This document shows positions 15,510-23,985 of a stretch of 64,000 nt of DNA, one piece after another. The notes under the pieces are model-generated. The model was not told the DNA's origin. It did not search any database and saw nothing but the letters and a program-made list of their open reading frames with translations. Position 1 is the first letter of the stretch. Each line of letters starts with the position of its first letter. The position numbers were made by a program, and so were the translations under genes. This DNA comes from JAJEFO01 sp965208685 (GTDB taxonomy: Bacteria; Pseudomonadota; Alphaproteobacteria; Rhodobacterales; Rhodobacteraceae), in the NCBI GenBank assembly GCA_965208685.1, contig CBDBPL010000007.1, forward strand, positions 2,108,001 through 2,172,000, written 5' to 3'.

Positions 15510-16859
15510 ATGCCAACCCACCTGATTGTTCTTGCCGCGGGAGAAGGTGCGCGGATGCTGTCCGATGGGCCGAAGGTGCTGCATGAAATCGCTGGTGCCC
15601 CAATCCTTGCGCATGTGCTCGCGTCCGCGAAGGCGCTTGACGGCGAGCGTGTCCTCGTGGTCGGTCGAAATGGAGACTCCGTCAGCAAGAAAGCGTTGAA
15701 GACCGACGAAAGGATCAGGATCGTCGAACAATCCGAGCAGCGCGGGACGGCGCATGCCGTCACGATGGCGGCTCCCGAGCTTGAGGGCAAGGGCGGAGAC
15801 ACGCTGGTGCTTCTCGGCGACACGCCTTTCATTCGCCCCGAAACAATCACTGCCCTGAGCAAGGCCAAGGCAGACGGCGCCGACATCGCGTTTCTCGGAT
15901 TTGAGGCATCGGATCCCGGGCGCTACGGGCGCATCGTCGCAGAAGGAGCATCATTGCTCAGGATCGTCGAGTGGAAAGACGCTGATGATGCGACGCGTGC
16001 AACAACGCTTTGCAACGCGGGACTGGTGCTGGCCGAGACCGGCACGCTCCTTCGTCTCGCTGCTGCTGCAGGCAGGGACAACGCATCCGGAGAGCACTAC
16101 CTGACCGACATCGCCGCCTTGGGCCGTGCCGAGGACCTCGATGTCCGGGTCGTGACCTGCACCGAAGAGGAAGCGCTTGGCATCAACACTTGCGCGGACC
16201 TGGCTCGTGCCGAAGCGGTGTTTCAGGCGCGAGCGCGGCAGGCCGCCCTCGCAGGCGGTGTGACGCTTCGTTCACCGGACACGGTGCACTTTGCCTTCGA
16301 CACCCACATTGAACGCGACGTCGTGGTGGAGCCGAATGTCGTGTTCGGCCCGGGAGTCGTGATCGAGTCCGGCGCCCGCATCCGGGCATTCAGCCACCTG
16401 GAAGGCTGCCATGTCGGCCGCAGCGCCGTCGTCGGGCCTCATGCGCGTCTCCGACCCGGCGCCAATCTCGGGGAAGGCGCCCACGTCGGCAATTTCGTCG
16501 AGGTCAAGAATGCCGAATTAGGAGAAGGCGCCCAAGTCAAGCACTTGTCCTATATCGGCGACGCGTCGATGGGCCGGGGCGCGAATGTCGGCGCGGGAGC
16601 CATCACATGCAACTACGACGGCGTCTCCAAGCACCGGACCGAAATCGGCGAAAAGGCCTTCATCGGCTCCAGCACCATGCTGGTCGCGCCAGTCTCGGTC
16701 GGCGACGAGGCGATGACGGCATCGGGTTCAGTCATCACCCGCGACGTTCCCGGCGGGGATCTCGCGATCGCCCGGGGTCGGCAAAGGAACATGCCGGGAC
16801 TTGCCCCCAAGCTGCTGGCCAGGCTGCGCGCGATCAAGGGCGCGGCCAAGTCTGATTGA
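15510..16859 (+). CDS. glmU: Bifunctional GlcN-1-P acetyltransferase / GlcNAc-1-P uridyltransferase GlmU
   Basis: Makes UDP-GlcNAc for peptidoglycan and lipopolysaccharide. The 449-residue protein starts with the nucleotidyltransferase domain (LAAGEGARM, then PKVLHEIAG; residues 1-225) and ends with a left-handed beta-helix acetyltransferase domain (repeated hexapeptides from about 260, with GAITCNYDGVSKHRTEIGE). The start at 15510 follows AAGGAAAGAGCAG. It is divergent from gph and runs 4 nt before glmS, so the last three steps to UDP-GlcNAc are made from one operon except for GlmM. Confidence 0.96.
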   Translation: MPTHLIVLAAGEGARMLSDGPKVLHEIAGAPILAHVLASAKALDGERVLVVGRNGDSVSKKALKTDERIRIVEQSEQRGTAHAVTMAAPELEGKGGDTLVLLGDTPFIRPETITALSKAKADGADIAFLGFEASDPGRYGRIVAEGASLLRIVEWKDADDATRATTLCNAGLVLAETGTLLRLAAAAGRDNASGEHYLTDIAALGRAEDLDVRVVTCTEEEALGINTCADLARAEAVFQARARQAALAGGVTLRSPDTVHFAFDTHIERDVVVEPNVVFGPGVVIESGARIRAFSHLEGCHVGRSAVVGPHARLRPGANLGEGAHVGNFVEVKNAELGEGAQVKHLSYIGDASMGRGANVGAGAITCNYDGVSKHRTEIGEKAFIGSSTMLVAPVSVGDEAMTASGSVITRDVPGGDLAIARGRQRNMPGLAPKLLARLRAIKGAAKSD

Positions 16860-16863
16860 CGCC

Positions 16864-18678
16864 ATGTGCGGCATTGTAGGCATCCTCGGCAACCACGAGG
16901 TAGCACCAACCCTGGTCGAAGCGCTCAAGCGTCTTGAATACCGGGGATACGACAGCGCCGGAATTGCAACCGTGAACGAAGGCACGCTGGATCGCCGCCG
17001 CGCGGTTGGCAAGCTCGTCAATCTTTCGGACATGCTGATTCACGACCCCTTGCCAGGCAAGGCCGGCATCGGGCACACCCGCTGGGCCACGCATGGCGCA
17101 CCCTCGGTTTCGAACGCCCACCCCCACAGGTCCGGGCGCGTTGCGGTCGTCCACAACGGGATCATCGAGAATTTCCGGGAACTGCGCGAGGAACTCGCCG
17201 CCAAGGGCTATGCCGCCGAGAGCGAGACCGACACTGAAACCGTGTCGCTCATGGCGCAGTTTCATCTTGATCAGGGTTGCGGGCCTCCAGACGCGGCCGC
17301 GAAGACGATTGCACGCCTTGAGGGTGCCTTCGCACTGGCATTCCTCTTCGATGGCGAGGGCGATCTGATTGTCGCGGCACGCAAGGGATCGCCGCTCGCT
17401 CTCGGCTTTGGCGACGGTGAAGTGTATCTCGGTTCGGATGCCGTCGCGCTGAGCCCGCTGACCGACCAGATCAGCTACCTTGAGGAAGGCGATTGCGCGT
17501 TTCTCACGCGGGCGGGCGTCGAGATTCGCGACATGAAGGGACGACGCGCGAACCGCGAAGTCCGCACGGTCCGGATCGATCCGCGCCAGATCGAAAAGGA
17601 CGGCTACCAGCACTTCATGGCCAAGGAGATCGCCGAACAGCCGTGCGTTCTGGCGGATGCGGCTCAGCACTACGTCAGGGACGGAGCGTTGTTCCTGCCC
17701 GATGCATGTCCTGACTTTGCCAAGGTTGACCGGATCGTCATGGTTGCGTGCGGCACCGCGTTCTATGCCTGCCAGACGGCGAAGTACTGGCTCGAGTCGC
17801 TCGCGGCACTTCCTGTCGAGGTGGACGTGGCCTCGGAGTTCCGCTACCGCGACACGCCTGTCGGCCCCGGCACCCTGGCGATCTTCGTCAGCCAGTCCGG
17901 CGAAACCGCCGATACGCTCGCCGCGCTTCGGCATGTGACGGAACGGGCCCGGACCCTGTCCGTCGTAAACGTCCAGGAAAGCTCGATTGCGCGCGAGTCC
18001 GACGTTGTCCTGCCCATCCACGCTGGTCCAGAGATCGGCGTTGCATCCACCAAGGCGTTCACCTGCCAGCTCTTCGCGCTCCTTGTTCTTGCGCTCCGGG
18101 CGGGGAGCGACCGCAAGCGACTGGATGCCGACGCGCTGGCGGAACACCTGCGCGCGCTTCAGACCCTGCCCGGACTTGTAGCACAGGCCCTGGGACGTTC
18201 AGGCCAGATCGAGGAGACGGCCCGTGCCCTGGCCGAGTATCGCGACATCCTGTTCCTTGGGCGCGGCGCAATGTACCCGCTTGCCATGGAAGGCGCCCTG
18301 AAGCTGAAGGAAATCAGCTACATCCACGCCGAAGGTCACTCGTCGGGCGAGCTGAAGCACGGTCCCATCGCCCTCATCGACCAGAGCGTTCCAGTGATCG
18401 TCATGGCACCACGAACCGTTCTTTTCGACAAGACCGTGTCCAACATGCAGGAAGTGCTGGCCCGGGGCGGAAGGATCGTCCTGATCACCGACAGAACGGG
18501 CGGGCGAACGGAGGGCGACGGCTTGTGGCGCGTCATCGAAATGCCGGAAGCGCCGGAACTGATGGCGCCGATCCTCTATGCAGTTCCGGCACAGCTTCTG
18601 GCATATCACACCGCGGTCGCGAAGGGGACGGATGTGGACCAGCCCCGCAACCTGGCAAAGTCAGTGACCGTGGAATAG
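16864..18678 (+). CDS. glmS: Glutamine-fructose-6-phosphate aminotransferase GlmS
   Basis: Makes glucosamine-6-phosphate from fructose-6-phosphate and glutamine, the entry step to amino-sugar synthesis. The 604-residue protein starts MCGIVGILG, so Cys after Met removal is the glutaminase nucleophile. The glutaminase domain runs to about 220, followed by two SIS sugar-isomerase domains and the conserved C-terminal RNLAKSVTVE. No glmS ribozyme is possible in the 4-nt gap after glmU, as expected for a proteobacterium. Confidence 0.97.
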   Translation: MCGIVGILGNHEVAPTLVEALKRLEYRGYDSAGIATVNEGTLDRRRAVGKLVNLSDMLIHDPLPGKAGIGHTRWATHGAPSVSNAHPHRSGRVAVVHNGIIENFRELREELAAKGYAAESETDTETVSLMAQFHLDQGCGPPDAAAKTIARLEGAFALAFLFDGEGDLIVAARKGSPLALGFGDGEVYLGSDAVALSPLTDQISYLEEGDCAFLTRAGVEIRDMKGRRANREVRTVRIDPRQIEKDGYQHFMAKEIAEQPCVLADAAQHYVRDGALFLPDACPDFAKVDRIVMVACGTAFYACQTAKYWLESLAALPVEVDVASEFRYRDTPVGPGTLAIFVSQSGETADTLAALRHVTERARTLSVVNVQESSIARESDVVLPIHAGPEIGVASTKAFTCQLFALLVLALRAGSDRKRLDADALAEHLRALQTLPGLVAQALGRSGQIEETARALAEYRDILFLGRGAMYPLAMEGALKLKEISYIHAEGHSSGELKHGPIALIDQSVPVIVMAPRTVLFDKTVSNMQEVLARGGRIVLITDRTGGRTEGDGLWRVIEMPEAPELMAPILYAVPAQLLAYHTAVAKGTDVDQPRNLAKSVTVE

Positions 18679-18696
18679 CCGGGACATCAGCCGCCC

Positions 18697-19143
18697 TCAA
18701 GGCAGCGCATAGACCTCGAGTTTCGGAAGGCCCGCAAGCGGCGCATCCAGTAGCCGCATTGCCGCTAGCGAAACGCGACTTGAACCGCCGTCCGACGGCA
18801 TCAACGTGACTTCGACGCTCCTGCCGTTGGCCGGATACACCAATCGCCCTGGCCCTTCCGCCTTGGCGAGCGGCGTCTCAATCCAGAAGCCCGACCTGGT
18901 AGCATCGCCAAGCGACGCAACGGATTCACCGAGAAGCTGCCCCGTGGCGCCGGGCACGGCAGCCGCATCGCGCTCAGCGTCGGTCGTGGTGTCAAGTTCC
19001 TCGACGGTCTTTGCCGCGGATGGCGCAAGCGGCTGTGCCACGAGTTGCGGTTTCCCGACCACTGCCCGCTCGAACTGCGCACAGCTGGAAAGCAAAAGGA
19101 CCGCTGCCACGGCCAAGAACCCGGAGCGAATGCCTGAAATCAT
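18697..19143 (-). CDS. Predicted lipoprotein of unknown function
   Basis: A 148-residue exported protein. The N-terminus has a signal peptide with a lipobox (VLLLSSCAQ), so the mature protein should start at Cys21 and be lipid-anchored. The middle is an Ala/Thr-rich linker, and the last 70 residues (SGFWIETPLAKAEGPGRLVY and the strands after it) look like one small beta domain. No family was recognised with confidence. It is convergent with glmS, 18 nt apart, and its start overlaps the stop of the next upstream open frame. Confidence 0.7.
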   Translation of the reverse strand: MISGIRSGFLAVAAVLLLSSCAQFERAVVGKPQLVAQPLAPSAAKTVEELDTTTDAERDAAAVPGATGQLLGESVASLGDATRSGFWIETPLAKAEGPGRLVYPANGRSVEVTLMPSDGGSSRVSLAAMRLLDAPLAGLPKLEVYALP

Positions 19144-19412
19144 CGTGCGACCTCCATCGCTTGCAGAGTCCGGCGGTACTCAGGCGCCTGCCTGCACCCG
19201 TCGGCGAGCACCATTTCGTGGCCAACCGAGCGACAGCAGACGCCGCCACGAACCGAAGCGAACGCGGCACGAGGAACTCTGGCGCCAGCGACGGATCCGG
19301 CCGTGGAGGTCCCCGGCGACACGGCAACGGGGACAGCGCCTTTGATGATCGTCGGCTGCCACCTGCGTGCGGTTGCGTCCTGCTCCGGATGCGCCGAATA
19401 CCGATTTGCCAT
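19140..19412 (-). CDS. Hypothetical protein upstream of the lipoprotein gene
   Basis: A 90-codon open frame starting MANRYSAHPEQ, ending in an ATGA overlap with the lipoprotein gene. A GGAGG inside its last codons would serve as ribosome-binding site for that gene. The sequence (MANRYSAHPEQ, later SVGHEMVLADGCRQAP) matches nothing I know. The overlap gives some support; coding is not proven. Confidence 0.3.
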   Translation of the reverse strand: MANRYSAHPEQDATARRWQPTIIKGAVPVAVSPGTSTAGSVAGARVPRAAFASVRGGVCCRSVGHEMVLADGCRQAPEYRRTLQAMEVAR

Positions 19413-20030
19413 CTCGAGCCTTGTCTCGTTCAGAGTCGAATTCACGTTAGCATGCATGACGCCATGGTCTTTCTTCAAGTGCTCAATTCGCAATTCGAGA
19501 TCCCGACGTCCCGCACCCGCTCATGCATCCAAGGTAGGGCCGACCGCCGGGCTGGTCAATTCGCCTGGCCCTCGCGTCCGGCTGCCGGTCGCTGGACTCA
19601 CGGGCCGACGGGCGTCGAGCCAATGCACCCGGACTCGGTCGTTGATCCGCCGGACTGGTCGGCACGGCACCGAACTCGCGCGGGCGAGTCAAATCTTCGG
19701 CGACGTGAGGCCAGCTGGCGCGGAGCAGTCACCGAACTTCCCGCCCCGTTGGAACGTCATCGATGCCAATCGATACAAGCCAGCGACTGCATTGCCATTC
19801 TGGTCGGCCACCACGGTCGGCGCAGTCGGCAACTTGGCTCACGATCGAGCAGGAGGGACAAGGAATCTGGATAAAATAACTTTTATAATCAGACTTATTA
19901 TATGTATTTCTTGACGCAGGAAGAGCGTCAGCCTGGAAGCGCAGCGGCGGAAATTCCGGTTGTCAAGAAGCGGCGACTGCGCAATCGTTCTCAGGAATGA
20001 CAGGAATTCTCGTCAAAGGAGGAACCAGAC
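19413..20030. other. 618-bp intergenic region with an AT-rich island before the polyamine operon
   Basis: No gene recognised. A 40-bp AT-rich island (about 19871-19911) stands out in this high-GC DNA and includes an exact TATAAT at 19884-19889, but no matching -35 at the usual distance. It probably holds the promoter or regulatory site of the polyamine operon that starts at 20031. GGAGG stands 9 nt before that start. Confidence 0.45.
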
Positions 20031-21107
20031 ATGAGGACCTATTCGCCAAAGTTCCGCCCCAACCGCCGCAGCCTCTTGGGCGGCGCAGCAACATTGGCCG
20101 GGCTGAGCTTCCTGCCGCGGGGCACGGTGGCTGCCGAAGAAATGAAGCTGAACTTCTACAACTGGGACACCTATATCGGCGAGACCACGCTGGAAGACTT
20201 CAACGCCGCCACCGGCATCGAGGTCAAGATGGATCTCTTTGCCGACAACGACGAGCTGTTCGCCAAGCTGCGAGAGGGCAATCCGGGCTACGACCTGATC
20301 GTTCCGACCAATGACTATGTCGAGCGCATGCTGGTCGCCGGCATGCTGCTGCCGCTGGATCACGACAAGATCCCGAACATGTCGAATCTCGGCGCCAATT
20401 TCCGCGATGCCAGCTATGATCCGGGCCTCAGGCACTCGATCCCTTACATGTGGGGGACGATCGGGGTCGGCTACAACGCGAAACGGACCGGGGACATCAC
20501 CAAGTCCTGGAAGCATCTCTACGATTCCGATCAGTTCGCGGGCAGGATATCGCTGCTTGGCGACGGACCGAACGTGCTCGGCCACGCAATGAAGTACCTG
20601 GGCCATTCGCTGAATTCGACCGACCTTGCGCACATCAAGGCGGCAGAGGAGCTGCTGATCGCGCAGAAGGAGAACATCAAGGTCTTTGCCGACGACAACG
20701 GCCAGGACCTGCTGGTGTCGGGCGAAGTCGTGATCGCCCAGGAATGGAACGGCGACATCCTGCAGGTCATGGCGGAAGACGACGACCTTTCTTTCTACGT
20801 ACCCGACGAGGGCGGCCTGATATGGCAGGATTGCCTTTGCATGCCGAAGGGGGCGCCGCACCCGGAGAATGCGCACGCATTCATCAACTTCATCCTTGAT
20901 GCCGACGCCGGCGCCGCGATCGCGGACTACATCCAGTACGCGACGCCAAACGAGGCTGCCAGGGCAAAGCTCGGACCCGAATACAACGAGAACCCGGCGA
21001 TCTTTCCGCCCGACGAAACCGTCGCCAAATGCGAGTTTCAGCTCTATCTGGGCGAAGAGCATGTGAAGAACATCAACGACGCCTGGACCCGCGTCCAAGC
21101 CGCCTGA
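20031..21107 (+). CDS. Spermidine/putrescine ABC transporter, periplasmic binding protein (PotD/PotF-like)
   Basis: Binds polyamine in the periplasm and delivers it to the membrane transporter. The 358-residue protein starts with a twin-arginine-like signal (NRRSLLGGAATLAGLSFLP, about residues 11-35). The mature part has NFYNWDTYIGE, DLIVPTNDYVERM and YMWGTIGVGYNAKR, typical of PotD/PotF. First gene of a four-gene operon. A strong hairpin follows it (21113-21143). Confidence 0.93.
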   Translation: MRTYSPKFRPNRRSLLGGAATLAGLSFLPRGTVAAEEMKLNFYNWDTYIGETTLEDFNAATGIEVKMDLFADNDELFAKLREGNPGYDLIVPTNDYVERMLVAGMLLPLDHDKIPNMSNLGANFRDASYDPGLRHSIPYMWGTIGVGYNAKRTGDITKSWKHLYDSDQFAGRISLLGDGPNVLGHAMKYLGHSLNSTDLAHIKAAEELLIAQKENIKVFADDNGQDLLVSGEVVIAQEWNGDILQVMAEDDDLSFYVPDEGGLIWQDCLCMPKGAPHPENAHAFINFILDADAGAAIADYIQYATPNEAARAKLGPEYNENPAIFPPDETVAKCEFQLYLGEEHVKNINDAWTRVQAA

Positions 21108-21112
21108 CCGCA

Positions 21113-21143
21113 GTCGGGGCGGGTCCGGTCGGCCCGCCCTGAC
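21113..21143 (+). repeat. Hairpin between the binding-protein gene and the first permease gene
   Basis: Stem of 11 bp with one G-T wobble: GTCGGGGCGGG (21113-21123) and CCCGCCCTGAC (21133-21143), loop of 9. No U-run follows. Such hairpins after binding-protein genes usually protect the upstream mRNA and set a higher level of the binding protein than of the membrane parts. Confidence 0.6.
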
Positions 21144-21154
21144 CCGTTCCCCGC

Positions 21155-22060
21155 ATGGAGAGCTTCCGCCAGAATCAAAGGGTCTTCTGGATCCTCGCGG
21201 GCCCCGGCTCCCTCTGGCTCTTGCTTTTCTTCCTGGTGCCGCTCGGCATCGTGTGGATCCTGTCGTTCGGCGAAAAGGCGGTCATCGACGGCAAGGTCTC
21301 GATCACCGAAACCGAAATCACCTGGACCCTGGCCAACTACGTCCGGGCGCTGGCCGACCCGGTCTATCTGGTAATCATCTGGAAATCGATCTGGATCTCG
21401 GCGCTGGCGACGATGCTGTGCCTGGCCATTGCCTACCCGGTCGCCATTGTCATTGCCTTCGCCGCCCCGCGCTGGCAGCCGTGGCTGCTGCTGGCGGTGA
21501 TCCTGCCGTTCTGGATCAACCTTCTCATTCGCACCTATGCACTGATCGCGGTGTTCCGGACGCGGGGCTACGTGAACTTCGTGCTGGAATGGACCTACGA
21601 CACGCTCTGGCTCGACAGGCTGTTCGGCCCGTTTGAGCCGCTGGAGCTGCTCTACAACGACTTCGCCGTCGTCGCCGGCCTGGTCTACGTGTTCATGCCC
21701 TTCATGGTGCTGCCGCTCTACGCGTCCATCGAACGCCTGGATCGATCGATGCTTGAGGCGTCCCTCGACCTTGGCGCGTCGCAGGCGGCCACCTTCCTGC
21801 GCGTGACGGTCCCGCTGACCATGCCCGGCATCATCTCCGGCGTGATCCTGGTGTTCATCCCCTGCCTCGGTTCGTTCCTGACCGCCGACCTGCTGGGGGG
21901 AACCAATGCCACGATGATCGGCAATGTCATCGAGCGGCAGTTCAAGGCCGCCAACGACTGGCCCTTTGGCGCCGCTCTCAGCTTCCTGCTGATGTATGTC
22001 ACGTTCGGTGTCCTTGCGCTGCGCGCGCTGCTCACCCGCGATGCGGAGATGCAGGCATGA
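21155..22060 (+). CDS. potB: Polyamine ABC transporter permease PotB-like
   Basis: One of the two inner-membrane permease subunits. It has 301 residues and six spans, with the first at residues 12-36. The EAA loop that contacts the ATPase is MLEASLDLGASQAATFLRV near residues 200-218. ATG at 21155. It overlaps the next permease gene by 4 nt. Confidence 0.93.
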   Translation: MESFRQNQRVFWILAGPGSLWLLLFFLVPLGIVWILSFGEKAVIDGKVSITETEITWTLANYVRALADPVYLVIIWKSIWISALATMLCLAIAYPVAIVIAFAAPRWQPWLLLAVILPFWINLLIRTYALIAVFRTRGYVNFVLEWTYDTLWLDRLFGPFEPLELLYNDFAVVAGLVYVFMPFMVLPLYASIERLDRSMLEASLDLGASQAATFLRVTVPLTMPGIISGVILVFIPCLGSFLTADLLGGTNATMIGNVIERQFKAANDWPFGAALSFLLMYVTFGVLALRALLTRDAEMQA

Positions 22061-22893
22061 GGATGCTGCGCCGCCGGGTCGATCCGCTGGACTATGCCGG
22101 ACGGATCTGGATGAGGACCTTCTTCTGCATGGTGTTCGCCCTGCTCTATGCCCCGGTGATCCTGATGATGGCATTCAGCTTCAATGATTCGCGGCGCAAC
22201 ATCGTCTGGAGGGGATTCACCACCAAGTACTACGAGAAGGCGTGGAACAACGACGGGTTGATCGAGGCCTTCATCAATTCGTTGACCATTGCGGCCATCA
22301 ACACCGTTGTCGCCACCGTTCTCGGCGCGATGGTGGCATTGCTGTTGTGGAGGTTCCGGTTTCCGTTCAAGAGTGCCTACGAGGGATTCATGGCCCTGCC
22401 CATCGTGATTCCCGAAATCTGCATGGGGGTGGCCATGCTTGCCTTCTTCTCGCGCATCGGCTGGCCGACAGGAATGCCCTGGCCTCTCAACCTCTCGGCG
22501 ATCACCGTCGCCCATGTCGCCTTCAGCTTCCCCTTCGTGGCCATCGTCGTTCGCGCCCGCATGGCTGGATTCAATCGCGAACTCGAGGAAGCGTCACGCG
22601 ACCTGGGGGCCACGGAATGGCAGACGTTCCGGCACGTGATCTTCCCCTACATGCGACCGGGCCTGGTGGCCGGCGCCTTGCTGGCCTTCACGCTTTCGCT
22701 TGACGACTTCGTGATCACCTTTTTCACGTCGGGCCCGGAAACCGTGACCTTCCCGGTCAAGGTCTATTCCATGGTCCGCTTCAGCGTGACGCCGGAGGTC
22801 AACGCCGCTTCGACCGTGCTGGTGGTGATCACGCTGATCGTCGCGGCACTGATGCTGCGGGTACAGCGTCCGGGCGAGGCAGGCACTCGATGA
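22057..22893 (+). CDS. potC: Polyamine ABC transporter permease PotC-like
   Basis: Second permease subunit, 278 residues with six spans. EAA loop LEEASRDLGATEWQTFRHVI near residue 180; typical DDFVITFFTSGPETVTFPVKVY follows. Starts in a 4-nt overlap with potB and itself overlaps the ATPase gene by 4 nt, so the three are tightly coupled. Confidence 0.93.
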   Translation: MRMLRRRVDPLDYAGRIWMRTFFCMVFALLYAPVILMMAFSFNDSRRNIVWRGFTTKYYEKAWNNDGLIEAFINSLTIAAINTVVATVLGAMVALLLWRFRFPFKSAYEGFMALPIVIPEICMGVAMLAFFSRIGWPTGMPWPLNLSAITVAHVAFSFPFVAIVVRARMAGFNRELEEASRDLGATEWQTFRHVIFPYMRPGLVAGALLAFTLSLDDFVITFFTSGPETVTFPVKVYSMVRFSVTPEVNAASTVLVVITLIVAALMLRVQRPGEAGTR

Positions 22894-23963
22894 GCATCAT
22901 TTCCATTCGCAACGTCACCAAGGAGTTCGGCGGGATCGCCGCCGTCGACAATGCAAGCATCGAGATTGCGGCAAACGAGTTCTTTGCGGTGCTCGGCCCC
23001 TCCGGCTGCGGAAAGACCACGCTCCTGCGCATGCTTGCAGGATTCGAGACGCCGACCACGGGGGAGATCCTGATCGATGGCGTTGACGTCAGCACGATGG
23101 CCCCCAACAGGCGGCCGGTGAACATGGTCTTCCAGTCCTACGCCGTGTTTCCGCACATGACGGTGCTGGCGAACGTGGGATACGGGCTGAAGGTGACCGG
23201 AGTTCCTGCTGCCGAAACCCGGCAGCGGGCGGAGGAAGCCCTGGAGATGGTCCAGCTGGCACACCTGGGCGGGCGGAAGCCGGACCAGCTCTCCGGCGGC
23301 CAGCGTCAGCGTGTCGCCCTTGCGCGGGCGCTGGTGAAGCGCCCAAAGGTGCTGCTTCTTGACGAGCCGATGTCGGCGCTCGACGCGAAGCTGCGCGAAC
23401 AGATGCAGCTTGAGCTGACACGCCTGCAGGAGGAGGTCGGGATCACGTTCGTCATTGTCACCCACGACCAGGACGAGGCCCTGTCCATGGCCGACCGCAT
23501 CGCCGTCATGCAGTCAGGGCGCGTGGAGCAGATCGCAACCCCTGAACTGCTCTATGAATCGCCAAACTCGCGCTTTGTCGCCGACTTCATCGGAAGGGTG
23601 AACCTTCTCGACGGGCAGGTCACCGGGGCCACCGACCAAGGCGTGACGGTTGACGTCGCGCACCTCGGCAGGGTGACGATCCCGCATTCGGGCCATGCGC
23701 AAGGCGGGGTTTCGCTGGCGGTCAGGCCGGAGAAGATCCGCATGACGGCAAACAGGCCGGATTCCAGCCTCCTCGTCCAGGGCCGCATCGTCGATTGGGC
23801 CTATTACGGCGATGCGTCGCACATCCGCGTGCAGCCGGCCAGCGGTCCGCCCATGTCGGTCACCGTACAGAACGAAACCCGATCAACCATCGAGAGCGGA
23901 GACGTGGGCGACCAGGTCTGGCTCAGCTGGCGGGCGGAGGACACCTTGGTCCTTGACCGCTGA
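22890..23963 (+). CDS. potA: Polyamine ABC transporter ATP-binding protein PotA-like
   Basis: Cytoplasmic ATPase that powers the transporter, 357 residues. Walker A GPSGCGKTT (about 35-43), signature LSGGQRQRVALARAL (about 134-148), Walker B VLLLDEPMSALD, switch His in VTHDQDEA. The C-terminal TOBE domain runs from about 240 to the end. Here the ATPase gene is last in the operon, unlike potABCD of E. coli. Confidence 0.94.
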   Translation: MSIISIRNVTKEFGGIAAVDNASIEIAANEFFAVLGPSGCGKTTLLRMLAGFETPTTGEILIDGVDVSTMAPNRRPVNMVFQSYAVFPHMTVLANVGYGLKVTGVPAAETRQRAEEALEMVQLAHLGGRKPDQLSGGQRQRVALARALVKRPKVLLLDEPMSALDAKLREQMQLELTRLQEEVGITFVIVTHDQDEALSMADRIAVMQSGRVEQIATPELLYESPNSRFVADFIGRVNLLDGQVTGATDQGVTVDVAHLGRVTIPHSGHAQGGVSLAVRPEKIRMTANRPDSSLLVQGRIVDWAYYGDASHIRVQPASGPPMSVTVQNETRSTIESGDVGDQVWLSWRAEDTLVLDR

Positions 23964-23985
23964 ACGATGGTGGAATCGTCCAGCC

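Noticed and set aside
19884..19889. Exact TATAAT before the polyamine operon, considered as a firm promoter call.
   Set aside because: No -35-like hexamer at 16-18 nt upstream, and it is 140 bp from the gene in an AT-rich island where such hexamers occur by chance.
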